From assembly GCF_050337045.1 (NCBI RefSeq), contig NZ_JAKJSO010000008.1, positions 186,001 to 250,000 of the forward strand: 64,000 bases of DNA, given 5' to 3'. The position numbers and the translations under genes were made by a program. Every line of letters begins with the position of its first letter. Within the stretch, counting starts at the first letter, position 1. The notes under the pieces were generated by a model. That model was given only the letters and a program-made list of their open reading frames with translations. It was not told where the DNA came from and did not search any database. The DNA comes from Photobacterium kagoshimensis (GTDB lineage Bacteria; Pseudomonadota; Gammaproteobacteria; Enterobacterales; Vibrionaceae). Below, piece by piece: positions 19,355 to 28,288 of this stretch.

Positions 19355-19648
19355 TTAAGACACGCGGAATAGCTTAATTGAGTCACGGCGCACAGTCACA
19401 CCACGGAAAGTTACAGGCTCTAACAACGTCATTAGTTGCTTAGAAACGAAGAACTTACCACCGTATGAACGATCGCCACCACGGTTAACCCAATCCGCAA
19501 ATTCATCTGCCAAGCTAAACATAGAGTTACCGACCAATAATACCAATACTTTAGCTACTTCACTGTCATTCTGTTTGTTGAACTCAGCGTCGCGAACTTT
19601 CTTACGGTATTCGTCAACAATTCTTTCAAGGCACTCAAATCTGCTCAT
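19355..19648 (-). CDS. Conserved hypothetical protein (97 aa)
   Basis: Starts at ATG 19648 (MSRFECLERIVDEY). A longer frame to 19801 lacks a ribosome site and reads low-complexity upstream. The protein is helical in its first half (Arg/Lys/Glu-rich), then VAKVLVLLVGNSMFSLADEFADWVN and a basic C-terminus. No domain is recognised. It is divergent from the ygbA-like gene and followed by a good terminator, which supports it being real. Confidence 0.6.
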   Translation of the reverse strand: MSRFECLERIVDEYRKKVRDAEFNKQNDSEVAKVLVLLVGNSMFSLADEFADWVNRGGDRSYGGKFFVSKQLMTLLEPVTFRGVTVRRDSIKLFRVS

Positions 19649-19809
19649 ATACACCACCACAAAAAAAGAGGAGCGGATACTACTGCGCGAACCCCATGAA
19701 ATCAACCCATCAAGGCCAGTTCTTGCAATAAAACACGTTATTTTTTCATGTTGCTTACCTGTTTCGCCAAATATGTCATATAAATCACATTTTATGATCA
19801 ACTTTTGCT

Positions 19810-19832
19810 CAGATATACTTTTAGGTGTATTT
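19810..19832. promoter_or_regulatory. Possible NsrR-like site upstream of the ygbA-like gene
   Basis: CAGATATACTTTTAGGTGTATTT is an imperfect inverted repeat resembling the NsrR consensus (two AAGATGYATTT-type half-sites) at 7-8 of 11 positions each. It is proposed because E. coli ygbA belongs to the NsrR nitric oxide regulon. Evidence from sequence alone is weak. Confidence 0.3.
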
Positions 19833-19874
19833 TATATGTAACTTTAAATTTTGCATAAAATATCAGGCAAACAC

Positions 19875-20270
19875 ATGAAAACGGATGCAGAGCTCATTTT
19901 ACTTGGCTCATTAAATACCGAGTTCAAAACCTTAACTGCCATGGTACATATTTATTGTCGCGATCATCATGGCTCTACAACACTTTGTGCTGACTGTGAT
20001 GATTTTTTGCACTATGCACAGATGCGGCTTGATCGCTGTCCGTATGGTGAAGACAAACCCACGTGCAGACAGTGCCCTATTCACTGCTACAAAAAAGAGT
20101 ACAAAAGCAAATCTCAAACAATAATGCGCTACAGTGGGCCAAGAATGCTTTATAAGCACCCTATTCTTGCTATACGCCATTTATTAGCGGAAAGGCGACC
20201 TGTTCCATCAAAACCTGCGGCAAATGTGTCAAATCGCCACAGGCGGAAGATATTAGGGAATGTTAAGTAG
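19875..20270 (+). CDS. ygbA: YgbA-family nitrous-oxide-stimulated promoter protein
   Basis: 131-residue cysteine-rich cytoplasmic protein. The conserved pattern is MVHIYCRDHH...LCADCDDFLHYAQMRLDRCPYGE followed by KPTCRQCPIHCY and YSGPRMLYKHPILAIRHL, which is the YgbA_NO family. The C-C-C-C arrangement suggests a metal or Fe-S site. Start ATG 19875 (MKTDAELI) is preferred over one 24 bp upstream. E. coli ygbA is induced by nitrosative stress. Confidence 0.85.
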   Translation: MKTDAELILLGSLNTEFKTLTAMVHIYCRDHHGSTTLCADCDDFLHYAQMRLDRCPYGEDKPTCRQCPIHCYKKEYKSKSQTIMRYSGPRMLYKHPILAIRHLLAERRPVPSKPAANVSNRHRRKILGNVK

Positions 20271-20282
20271 ATAGAAGGCGTA

Positions 20283-20654
20283 CTAATTACGGTAATAATC
20301 GATAACCTGTACTTTGGTTGGTTCATCATCACCGCTTAAAATAAGCGTAAATTGATTATTACCCTCAATTCTTACCGTTGCACCAGAAGGGCCAGTCACA
20401 CTCACGCCTTCTATTTTTTCAAATGCACGTTTAGCGTCATAAAACATATTCACAGTAATTTCATCATGACTACTGGTTGATATCTCAAACTGGCAAATTC
20501 CCGTGTCGCATTGCACATCCAACGCTTGGTTATTAACAACGTCTATATTTTGAACATTTTTAATGGGCGTTGCGGCTAGTTGGTCGTTATCACTACATGC
20601 CGTCAACGAACCAAGCGCCGATACTAGTACAATCATTTTTACTATCAATTTCAA
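20283..20654 (-). CDS. Hypothetical lipoprotein
   Basis: 123 residues beginning MKLIVKMIVLVSALGSLTAC, with lipobox LTAC and Ser-Asp at +2/+3. The Asp after Cys+1 region leaves inner versus outer membrane sorting unclear. The mature part is small and beta-rich with a likely disulfide (CDTGIC). No family was recognised. It is convergent with the ygbA-like gene. Confidence 0.65.
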   Translation of the reverse strand: MKLIVKMIVLVSALGSLTACSDNDQLAATPIKNVQNIDVVNNQALDVQCDTGICQFEISTSSHDEITVNMFYDAKRAFEKIEGVSVTGPSGATVRIEGNNQFTLILSGDDEPTKVQVIDYYRN

Positions 20655-20731
20655 ACTACATACCTCATTGGCGCCGCGCCTAGTTCAAATGCTTGTTAAC
20701 TAGGCTCCGTCAATAAATCAACGAGGGCTAA

Positions 20732-21127
20732 TCAAGCGTTGGGATGAAGCACTTTCGCTAAACACTTTGCCATTATCTGATTATTATGGTGATGAACAAT
20801 GTTTTGAGAATTAAGCAATTGTGGCAGTTCAATCACCAATATGCCGATCAACATGCTGTACCCCAGCCAATGGTTGGGGTAGATCACCAGTAATAGTATC
20901 GACAACAAAAACAGACTTAAATTCACCCCTCCTCGTACAAACTTACCTAAATAAAAATGATGTAGCCCTACAACAAAGAACCAATTCAATACTGCGTAGG
21001 TATCTGGATCTTTCACTTGGTCAACTTCTAGCTGGTAGTATTGTTTGCGTTGAGCGTCCGTAAGCTGACGAATTTGACCTCGTAAGTCATCTTCTTGCTG
21101 CTTCAACGCCGCGTGACGTAACACCAT
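20732..21127 (-). CDS. TM2-domain membrane protein
   Basis: 131 residues. After a charged helical N-terminus (residues 1-38), the TM2 signature LNWFFVVGLHHFYLGKF appears, followed by two or three hydrophobic segments. Function is unknown. TM2 proteins are small helical membrane proteins found widely. It lies 40 bp from the yidD stop, in the same orientation. Confidence 0.8.
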   Translation of the reverse strand: MVLRHAALKQQEDDLRGQIRQLTDAQRKQYYQLEVDQVKDPDTYAVLNWFFVVGLHHFYLGKFVRGGVNLSLFLLSILLLVIYPNHWLGYSMLIGILVIELPQLLNSQNIVHHHNNQIMAKCLAKVLHPNA

Positions 21128-21168
21128 ATTCTGCCCTCAATATTTACTAGCACGTAGTCGTAGGAGTG

Positions 21169-21411
21169 CTATTTTGATTGTTTATTAGGTACAGGATCAT
21201 GAATTTTATGAACGCAATCAGGATCACTACAACGACGAATGCGCTTCGCTCCAAGTTTAATCCCTTTATATGCGCCATAACGTTCAATTGCTTGCCGTGT
21301 GTACTCTGAGCAAGTCGGTTCAAAGTTGCATTCCAAATTAAAGTAATGCTTTGAACCACCACCTCGTTGATAGCGTGCAATCATCCCTAGCGCAATACGC
21401 TTAATTAGCAT
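21169..21411 (-). CDS. yidD: Membrane protein insertion efficiency factor YidD
   Basis: 80-residue basic protein with the invariant YidD pattern CNFEPTCSEYTRQAIERYG and AKRIRRC near the end. In most bacteria yidD lies beside rnpA-yidC. Here it is detached and coupled to a DUF4177 gene through a TAATG stop/start overlap. It assists YidC/Sec membrane insertion. Confidence 0.93.
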   Translation of the reverse strand: MLIKRIALGMIARYQRGGGSKHYFNLECNFEPTCSEYTRQAIERYGAYKGIKLGAKRIRRCSDPDCVHKIHDPVPNKQSK

Positions 21412-21632
21412 TAACCGTTACGCCCTAATGTCACAATGACAGCTTCACGACTCCAAAATAACCAGAAACGTTTACGCTCAATAACCTGAAAAACTAATTG
21501 CCAGCCATCGGCCGCTTCTTCATTCAAGGTCGCTTCCAGCTTTTTAAGTGGTAAGCCACTCGACCCTAGCAACAAAGTACCGCAGCCGCCTTCGACAATG
21601 TGTACCACTTTATATTCTTTAAAAGCTGTCAT
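21411..21632 (-). CDS. DUF4177-type small protein
   Basis: 73 residues (start MTAFKEYKVVHIVEGG at 21632). The DUF4177-like fold pattern is an N-terminal strand EYKVV, a helix LEATLNEEAADGWQLVF, and closing strands VIERKRFWLFWSREAVIV. Function is unknown. It is translationally coupled to yidD downstream. Confidence 0.75.
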   Translation of the reverse strand: MTAFKEYKVVHIVEGGCGTLLLGSSGLPLKKLEATLNEEAADGWQLVFQVIERKRFWLFWSREAVIVTLGRNG

Positions 21633-21698
21633 TCTTTCCCCTACTTTCACTGATTATTTTCATTACTTCTTTTTATAGCACTGTAATTAAACAAAAAA

Positions 21699-21730
21699 AA
21701 GCCGCGCTCTTACGAATAAGACCGCGGCTT
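21699..21730 (-). terminator. Terminator after the POT transporter
   Basis: AAGCCGCG / CGCGGCTT outer stem plus inner TCTTA-CGAA-TAAGA. On the minus strand it ends in eight Ts. Confidence 0.92.
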
Positions 21731-21744
21731 ATAATTAAAGTTAT

Positions 21745-23253
21745 TTAAGACTGTGTAGAGGTTTGTGATGCATTCTCTAACCGCTCTAACTCTTCACCTT
21801 TATTAATCAGCTTCGCAATCACTTTCGATAAGCCTAACGTAACAACGGCCATTACGATGGCAAGAATCGCGAGATTATAGAAGTAACTGGCGTATACACC
21901 TTCAATAATTTCAGGTGTAAGTACTTGATCTTTTGGTAAGGCAATCTTCGTTGAAATAACGGCAGCTAAGATACCACTGAGAGACAGCGCAACTGAACGT
22001 AGACCAATAGCAAACGCAGAAAGGTAACGAGGCACCATTTCAAAAATGAAGCCAGCCCCTAGCGCACCCACAATCAACTCCGCCATTGACTGGAAGAAAT
22101 GAACCCACAAGATCCAATCAGCAGAGATTTTGCCATTTTCACCCACAAAACTGGTTGATAGGCCCAACAAGCTAAATGCGATACCACTAAAGATAAACGC
22201 AACGGCAAATTTAGTTGGAATAGTTGGCGAGTAACCTTTGTTCTCTAACCAGCTATACGCATAAATCATTGGCCCACCTAAAACAAAACACCACAGTGGG
22301 TTAAAAGCAGCGTTAGATTCAGGTCGAATTGGGATAAAGCCAAGGATCTGATCGCCCATTAAGTTAATGGCATAGATGTTCATCGAGGTAAGCATCTGAC
22401 CATAGTAGAAATAGAACACGATCATGATAAAAATAGTGATGAGTACACCACACATTTTGTATTTGTACGCCGCAGATGCTTTTGTGATTTCATAAATGAA
22501 ATACAAAATAGCGCATGCACCTAGACCATATAATAAGAACTTACCTTCATCTAAGTTTGAGAAAATCCAAAACACTAAGCCCAGCATGAGCGCTGAGCCT
22601 GTCACAAAATATCCCCACGTTTTCATACTGACACTGCGGCGGTCAATGTCATTACCGACTTGGACAAGTTGTTTTCTAAAAGTAACAAAGAGCACCAAAG
22701 TAATCAGCATCAAAAATGATGAAATAAAGAAGTTACCTTGGTAAGCCAAGTACGCCACCAAGAATGGGAAAAGGTATTTAGATGCAAACGACCCCAAGTT
22801 ATTAATGGAATAGTTAACCGTTAGACCCTGTTGAAAAGCTTCCCTGTTTGTTGCTGAGTATGAGTTACCCAATAGTACTGTCGGGCTGGTTGCCGATAGC
22901 CCGCGAGCGTAACCGATCAAAGCAATAGAGAAAATACTGAGTGGAATATTGAGCGTTGATGCCCCCATTCCCAATAAGAAAAAGCCGATAGTGTAAGTCG
23001 TGTAGCCAATATATACTGCGCGGAATGAACCAATATACCTATCAGCAACAAATCCACCAACAGCCGAAAATACAGGACCAACAGCACCAAAAGCACCCAT
23101 CATCATGATGGTATCTGCTTCACTGTAATTTAACTCAAAAAGAAAATACTTTGTTAATAGAACATACGCCCCGTAAAAAGCAGCTCCCCAAAGGAACTGC
23201 CGCAAAATTAAAACCTTCGCAATACTGGGAAATCTAGTGTTTGCATCTTGCAT
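21745..23253 (-). CDS. Proton-dependent oligopeptide transporter (POT/PTR2 family)
   Basis: 502-residue MFS protein with about twelve to fourteen hydrophobic helices. Start ATG 23253 follows AAGGAGTATAAC. POT-like features are GAFGAVGPVFSAVGGFVADR with the nearby basic IGSFRAVYIG (motif A region) and AFQQGLTVNYSINNLGSF. It probably imports di- or tripeptides with protons. The annotation is general because the ExxERFxYY motif is not in canonical form. The gene is monocistronic. Confidence 0.75.
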   Translation of the reverse strand: MQDANTRFPSIAKVLILRQFLWGAAFYGAYVLLTKYFLFELNYSEADTIMMMGAFGAVGPVFSAVGGFVADRYIGSFRAVYIGYTTYTIGFFLLGMGASTLNIPLSIFSIALIGYARGLSATSPTVLLGNSYSATNREAFQQGLTVNYSINNLGSFASKYLFPFLVAYLAYQGNFFISSFLMLITLVLFVTFRKQLVQVGNDIDRRSVSMKTWGYFVTGSALMLGLVFWIFSNLDEGKFLLYGLGACAILYFIYEITKASAAYKYKMCGVLITIFIMIVFYFYYGQMLTSMNIYAINLMGDQILGFIPIRPESNAAFNPLWCFVLGGPMIYAYSWLENKGYSPTIPTKFAVAFIFSGIAFSLLGLSTSFVGENGKISADWILWVHFFQSMAELIVGALGAGFIFEMVPRYLSAFAIGLRSVALSLSGILAAVISTKIALPKDQVLTPEIIEGVYASYFYNLAILAIVMAVVTLGLSKVIAKLINKGEELERLENASQTSTQS

Positions 23254-23489
23254 GTTATACTCCTTCAACATTATGCACCGCAAAAACTAACATATGCAGA
23301 ACTGTTAAATAATGATCTAACATGCAAATATGCAACAAGACCACATCAAGCATGTGGAATAATCGCTTTTTTTTGACATGGTTAAAATTAGAGTGGTCAA
23401 AAAACACCCACCACAGGCGCCACTATAAAAACACTCAGTAATTCAATACCCTATAGCAATGATGAAACATGTGGAAATGTGAAGTCGCG

Positions 23490-24569
23490 CTAATATTCGT
23501 CTTTAGCCGTCAAGCTTTCACACTTTATCGATGATCGATGGGAAGGTGTGGGGATTACAGGTGCTGATTCTGGTGCTAATTTTTTGTTAACAACCTCTTC
23601 GTTCATGCGCTCACCTCTTGGGGTTGCATGATGCTTAGGTAATGTCATCTCACAGTGCTGATTTTCGATTGCCCAGCGAACAAACGATAATACCCTTTCG
23701 ACCAAATGTGCAACGTCGTCGTCACCTTGGGTATAAGGCGTTACATAAGGAATAAAACTGGATGAATGAAAAGAAAGAATAAAGTTGTTTTGCCCTATTT
23801 TCTGTTGCGCTTTAAATACCCGCTTCATTTGACGCAGACTCAAACCTTCAGGTGATAACCTATCCAAGCGTAAGCCTATAAGTTGACCCATAAATTTAAG
23901 TAGCTTGTTATTTTGCCACTGCGAAAAGGTCTTAGGTTGTCGGTTAAATACAGATTCAATAAAAGGAAGCCAGGATGTTACCGCAGCAGTATGAGGCAAA
24001 AACGTCATCCCTTTCTCAGTGAAATTAGAACAATTCCGCTGACTAAAATTCGGCCCATCGTTGACAGAAAAGTCATAATAAGGGCAAATACTTAAATCGA
24101 TCTCATAACCTAAAGATACGATGTGTGCCAACGTATTAACTCCAACCCCATGCCTTCCTGCAAGGTAACTGACAGGCCGTACACCACACACTTCAGCGAT
24201 CTTCTCTGTCAGATAGATTATTTTTTGCTTCTCTTCATGCGGCGCCAAGTTACCCGGATACGATGCAAAATTACTCACCGATGAAGTCTGTGAATAAAAT
24301 GGAGGATTCACCCAAGGGTGTAAATGGCATGCAAACTCTATATATGAACCTTCAAGCCATTTAAAATGCTCAATGACCTTTTTACCTTCAACACTATTAA
24401 CAAAAGCATAATCCATCGCTAATGTCACTTTAGCCCCTTGTGCAACTAAGGCATCAACCAAGTTTATTAAGATGTGCTGAGGCGAAACACGAGTATTTGA
24501 ACGATCAAAGCCGCCTTTCCAATCGAATTCTTCTTCTGCATGAATTACGACAGATAACTCTGATGCCAT
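23490..24569 (-). CDS. Polysaccharide deacetylase-like protein (WalW-type)
   Basis: 359 residues. The N-terminus VVIHAEEEFDWKGGF resembles motif 1 of NodB-like deacetylases. The metal-binding HLHPWVNPPF and LAGRHGVGVNTL follow. A C-terminal LSFHSSSFIPYVTPY supplies a late histidine. Start ATG 24569 has AAGGTGACAAGG upstream. No signal peptide is seen, so it is likely cytoplasmic and may act on a lipid-linked or soluble sugar. It is a lone gene with 250 bp gaps on each side. Confidence 0.6.
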   Translation of the reverse strand: MASELSVVIHAEEEFDWKGGFDRSNTRVSPQHILINLVDALVAQGAKVTLAMDYAFVNSVEGKKVIEHFKWLEGSYIEFACHLHPWVNPPFYSQTSSVSNFASYPGNLAPHEEKQKIIYLTEKIAEVCGVRPVSYLAGRHGVGVNTLAHIVSLGYEIDLSICPYYDFSVNDGPNFSQRNCSNFTEKGMTFLPHTAAVTSWLPFIESVFNRQPKTFSQWQNNKLLKFMGQLIGLRLDRLSPEGLSLRQMKRVFKAQQKIGQNNFILSFHSSSFIPYVTPYTQGDDDVAHLVERVLSFVRWAIENQHCEMTLPKHHATPRGERMNEEVVNKKLAPESAPVIPTPSHRSSIKCESLTAKDEY

Positions 24570-24825
24570 CCTTGTCACCTTAAGTATCGAATTACTATTG
24601 AGAATGGCACAAGTACAGCGTTACCGCAAAAAAGTACCGCTATAGGTTGCCTATAGCGATACGATCAAACTCTGTATGCCAAATTTTGTCCCATTTTTCT
24701 CATAGGCGAATAGCAGCACTATCTTGTCACTAATGTGAGAAATTGATCACTCATAAAATAAAGGAATAGAAATCACATATTTATGAATCGTATCCCTTAC
24801 TCTTCAACGATTATTAATAAACACG

Positions 24826-25188
24826 CTAGTCCCTATTAATAAGAAGTGACTCCCTTTCTGCTTTTTTTAGTTTAGCAACAACAAGTTGATAAGAATGATG
24901 AGCAAGATCCGTTAATAGAGTTGAATCAACTTCTCCGCAAAGTTTAATCGTTATCCAGTGCCTTTTATTCATGTAATAACCAGGAGAAATCGAATCAAAT
25001 TGAGATACTAATACTTCACCATCCTCAGGTTTACATTTCACCGTAACACGCGCTATCTCTTCATTTTGAGAAACGAGTGCGTACATTTTACCTTTCACTT
25101 TATAAACTAAAGCATCAGGACCAAAGGGCGATGACACATCGGAACCAGTAAACGATGATAACAATGTTTCTATTTGATGTTTATTCAT
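24826..25188 (-). CDS. MmcQ/YjbR-family DNA-binding-like protein
   Basis: 120 residues with the family pattern SSPFGPDALVYKVKGKMYALV, then KCKPEDGE and YYMNKRHWITIKL. The fold resembles a double-wing motif. Function is poorly understood. The downstream end is near a 250-bp gap with no gene. Confidence 0.85.
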   Translation of the reverse strand: MNKHQIETLLSSFTGSDVSSPFGPDALVYKVKGKMYALVSQNEEIARVTVKCKPEDGEVLVSQFDSISPGYYMNKRHWITIKLCGEVDSTLLTDLAHHSYQLVVAKLKKAERESLLINRD

Positions 25189-25229
25189 GGGCTACTCCGT
25201 GTATATCCAATAAACATGCATAGCTAAGA

Positions 25230-25745
25230 CTAACTCAGCTGATGAGCTTTCTTAAATTTACGTATCTTTGTTCTTACGTTTTTCATCGGTGATGATGTAT
25301 TAAATTGAATCATCCTCCCCAATGTCCATTTTTCATACCATGGCTGTTCATACAGTTCGGTATTATCCAAGTTCTCAATTAACCGACAGATTGATGCCAT
25401 TGTTATTTCAAGTTCTTGTTGCAGCGCATGAAAAGACCAATCACGATATTCATGCTGAAAGTGCTGGGCTAACTGGCCTAATTGATTCCACTTATAACCA
25501 TCAGCTGGAAATTCAACATCTCGCCCTGCTGTTTTTTCTTCATACCAAAACAACACAAGCCTGCCCCAGCCAAGCAAATAAGCCAAGGTATCGCAAACGC
25601 AGATCTTTGTTCCTTTCACATTGCCTTCAATCTCACAAAGGCGAGTCAACTCGGCTGGAATAGTGACAACGTCACAGTGCAGTTTGCTAAACGCCTCATT
25701 GATTGCGCTAAGTAACTCTACTTTATTTTGCGGAACAGAAGACAC
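25230..25745 (-). CDS. ClbS/DfsB-family four-helix protein
   Basis: 171 residues, mainly helical. The start is GTG 25745 with AAGGAGTGTGTC upstream. The ClbS/DfsB signature helices are CVCDTLAYLLGWGRLVLFWYEE and DTFGYKW-like VEFPADGYKWNQLGQLA. ClbS protects against colibactin and DfsB-like members act in thiol or damage-related roles. The exact role here is unknown. A Fur-like box lies about 20 bp upstream. Confidence 0.78.
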   Translation of the reverse strand: MSSVPQNKVELLSAINEAFSKLHCDVVTIPAELTRLCEIEGNVKGTKICVCDTLAYLLGWGRLVLFWYEEKTAGRDVEFPADGYKWNQLGQLAQHFQHEYRDWSFHALQQELEITMASICRLIENLDNTELYEQPWYEKWTLGRMIQFNTSSPMKNVRTKIRKFKKAHQLS

Positions 25746-25763
25746 GACACACTCCTTTTTATT

Positions 25764-25778
25764 TGCGAATCATTATCA
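25764..25778. promoter_or_regulatory. Fur-like box upstream of the ClbS/DfsB-type gene
   Basis: TGCGAATCATTATCA matches the 7-1-7 Fur consensus TGATAATNATTATCA at 12 of 14 defined positions. It suggests iron-dependent repression of the gene starting at 25745. Confidence 0.55.
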
Positions 25779-25885
25779 ATACCTTGATTTACTAAATTAA
25801 TTATCTAACATACATTCATTATCTGACGTCGTTAATACGTGCCACCAGCGGCTAAATCAACACATGTAAACACGAAGGCCATGAA

Positions 25886-26353
25886 ATGAACCAAAATATA
25901 CTGACAGCTTATCAAGGCGAGCTATATGGTATTGCTTTTTTTGAGTACTTTGCCAAGCACTACACAGAACAAAAGCAACAACTGCTTTGGGATACATTGA
26001 TAGCAGTTGAAGTGCGTACAGCAAAACTAATCGAAGCTTATTTTGATCACATTCAACATCCTTATAATAGTCATGACACAAAAATGATTAGCAAAGGTGA
26101 AGCAGACGCACAAAAGTGGATAGCGTTGCCTTGGGATGAATTAGTGATCACACTTGAAGCTTGGGTTAAGCCCTATGAGCGCCAATACCGAGGTTGGTAT
26201 AACCAAACAGACATGCATTCCGCGTTAGAATTGCCGATATACGAACTGATCGCGGCTCATGAAACAGCTATTTACGCCTGCTGGCAAAATGCGTGTCAGC
26301 AAAAATCAGGCATTGAGCCTCTTCAATCTTTTTTAAATCGCTACACGCTTTAA
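25886..26353 (+). CDS. Hypothetical helical protein (155 aa)
   Basis: Predicted all-helical cytoplasmic protein, rich in Trp, Tyr and His, with QLLWDTLIAVEVRTAKLIEAY, then WIALPWDELVITLEAWVKPY and YELIAAHETAIYACWQNACQ. Spaced His/Glu residues could bind a metal or haem, as in ferritin-like bundles, but no known signature is clear. It is divergent from the DfsB-like gene and could share the Fur-type control region. Confidence 0.6.
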   Translation: MNQNILTAYQGELYGIAFFEYFAKHYTEQKQQLLWDTLIAVEVRTAKLIEAYFDHIQHPYNSHDTKMISKGEADAQKWIALPWDELVITLEAWVKPYERQYRGWYNQTDMHSALELPIYELIAAHETAIYACWQNACQQKSGIEPLQSFLNRYTL

Positions 26354-26420
26354 CTAAGTGGCGAGAGTGAACTCGTAACTGTAACTCGTAACGCGATAAC
26401 AAGGCTGAGATGGTAAAGCT

Positions 26421-27089
26421 ATGAGTGAGTTGAATTACCCTATTCTGTATTCATTGCAGCGGTGCCCTTACGCAATGCGGGCAAGACTCGGCTTATTGTT
26501 CGCAGATCAGACCGTCTTATTACGTAATGTGAAGTTAAAAAACAAACCCCACGAGATGCTTGCCGTGTCGCCAAAAGGCACTGTTCCCGTGCTTTACTTT
26601 CCGCATACTGACACTGTTATCGACCAAAGTTTAGCCATTATGGATTGGGCACTATCAAGCAATGATCCCCACAACTTATTGCGCGTGAATAAGCCTGATG
26701 TATCGAATGAAATACGCCGACTGATACAACAACATGATGACGTCTTCATTCCTCTGTTAGAGCAATACAGAGCCGCTGCACGTTATCATGACGATAAAGA
26801 AACCAACGCTAGGCAGGCCTGTGAAAGCTTTATTGCGATACTGGAAGCTAAATTAGAGCATTCAACTTTCCTGATGGGCGATACGCCATCGCTTGCTGAC
26901 TATGCAATGCTCCCTTTCATGCGCCAGTTTTCCAAAGTGGATAGAAAGTGGTTTCTACAAGCGCCTTATCCCAAATTTCAGCAGTGGTTGATAGCTCACT
27001 ATAACAACCCTGTATATGCAAAAGTGATGAGACCCTATCCCGAATGGCTTGTTACGCGCGAGAATGTTATTTTTAACCGTGAAAGTTAA
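26421..27089 (+). CDS. Glutathione S-transferase family protein
   Basis: 222 residues. N-terminal thioredoxin fold: YSLQRCPYAMRARLGLLFA (CPYA redox-like site), SPKGTVPVLYF (cis-Pro) and IDQSLAIMDWA. The C-terminal helical domain contains LADYAMLPFMRQF. Probably cytosolic thiol transferase or peroxidase. It is followed 54 bp later by a glutaredoxin gene on the same strand. Confidence 0.88.
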   Translation: MSELNYPILYSLQRCPYAMRARLGLLFADQTVLLRNVKLKNKPHEMLAVSPKGTVPVLYFPHTDTVIDQSLAIMDWALSSNDPHNLLRVNKPDVSNEIRRLIQQHDDVFIPLLEQYRAAARYHDDKETNARQACESFIAILEAKLEHSTFLMGDTPSLADYAMLPFMRQFSKVDRKWFLQAPYPKFQQWLIAHYNNPVYAKVMRPYPEWLVTRENVIFNRES

Positions 27090-27143
27090 TCAGCTCAAAG
27101 CAAAGCTCACTTTTGCTTAACGCAACAATAAGAAAAGACACCA

Positions 27144-27371
27144 ATGAAAAAGATCACCTTGTACGTAAAAGACAAATGCCCACACTGTAAAGATGCTCAA
27201 CGTTACCTTGATGCGAAGAAAATCCCCTACCGCTTAACGAATGCAGCGACGCCTCGTGCTCAGAAAGAGCTAAGTGCAATGAGAGCACGATCTATTCCAG
27301 TTTTGAAAGTCGGTGATCAAGTGGTTATTGGTTGGAATCAGAAGAATTTTGAGAAAGCATTTAACGCTTAG
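27144..27371 (+). CDS. Glutaredoxin-like protein
   Basis: 75 residues: CPHC redox motif at residues 12-15, ARSIPVLKVG (cis-Pro loop) and GWNQKNFEKAF, matching the NrdH/glutaredoxin class. It probably works with the upstream GST-like protein in thiol exchange. Confidence 0.93.
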   Translation: MKKITLYVKDKCPHCKDAQRYLDAKKIPYRLTNAATPRAQKELSAMRARSIPVLKVGDQVVIGWNQKNFEKAFNA

Positions 27372-27461
27372 CCTCTCACTACGATTATCCCAAACTTTAT
27401 ATTTTCACAATGCTCAAAAAGTTTGGGATACATCGTCTGCCTAGCCCTGAACAAGGCCAAG

Positions 27462-27752
27462 TTACATATTCGCTATACGCTCATCAATACATTCATAAGA
27501 GCCCATTTCAAACTCACGGCAAATCCAAGGGCGATTTTCGTAAATGGTACACATTAAGGTGTCACGATCTAGTGCCGAGCACCAGCCATCGTCTAAGCGA
27601 GCCATCACCTCACCACCCCAATCATCTGTCGCTATATGCTCTTCTGGTACACCTGTATCTGTCAATATCATTACCTCTAAACGGCAACAACATGCTTGGC
27701 AATTAGCACATGTCACTTCAGAAGCAGGGACATTCTTGACTTCAATATTCAT
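27462..27752 (-). CDS. YkgJ-family cysteine cluster protein
   Basis: 96 residues (start MNIEVKNVPASE at 27752). The cysteine arrangement CANCQACCCRLE ... CSALDRDTLMCTIYENRPWICREFE is the zinc/Fe-S cluster pattern of YkgJ proteins. Function is unknown. It is convergent with the glutaredoxin gene. Confidence 0.9.
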   Translation of the reverse strand: MNIEVKNVPASEVTCANCQACCCRLEVMILTDTGVPEEHIATDDWGGEVMARLDDGWCSALDRDTLMCTIYENRPWICREFEMGSYECIDERIANM

Positions 27753-27956
27753 AAACAGCTTCAAAATACGTATTTGCCCGCATCATAGCTCATTATTTAG
27801 CTACGCAATAGTAATGTAATGCCCCGAACACTCGAACGGCTTTAAGTGTTGCTGTAATAAGCATTTCACAAATAGATACTTGACCTTATTACTCAGGAAT
27901 AATAACATGCAATCAAAATACACCTTTAATCTTACAGAGTACTCAGGAGAGTCAAC

Positions 27957-28136
27957 ATGGCACTATCTTTCAAAAAGCTATTTAAAAAAGACGATTCCAA
28001 AGCAAATGCTGTTTTGACGCAACAAGCGAAAACTGAGGAAGCACAAGCGGCAATCGATGCTACTGCAGATAAAGCAGCAGAGAAGAAAAAAGGAAAACAC
28101 GGTGAACCCGGTTTCTGTTGTGGCTCTTGCTCATAA
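27957..28136 (+). CDS. CCGSCS-motif small protein
   Basis: 59 residues: MALSFKKLFKKDDSKAN, then an Ala/Lys/Glu-rich helix and a C-terminus GEPGFCCGSCS. The terminal CCGSCS defines a small gammaproteobacterial family of unknown function. The gene has ribosome site AGGAGAGTCAAC. The conserved terminal Cys pair suggests metal or thiol chemistry. Confidence 0.85.
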   Translation: MALSFKKLFKKDDSKANAVLTQQAKTEEAQAAIDATADKAAEKKKGKHGEPGFCCGSCS

Positions 28137-28222
28137 CCACTTGAAACACAAAGTTGTTTTCAGTGGTGTCGCATAAAGATTAAGTATTATCTCTCTTACG
28201 CTTCAATCTTGATATCACGCTA

Positions 28223-28271
28223 AATACCAACTTAAATAATAATTAGCTATCGGCTTATTTAGGTTGGTATT
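28223..28271. repeat. Palindromic repeat element, copy 1
   Basis: AATACCAACTTAAATAA and its near-perfect complement TTATTTAGGTTGGTATT, 15 nt apart. A second, more diverged copy lies at 41074-41121. It resembles small intergenic palindromic elements of Vibrionaceae genomes. It may also act as a terminator for the kinase gene. Confidence 0.75.
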
Positions 28272-28288
28272 ACTTTAAACTGCGTGGG

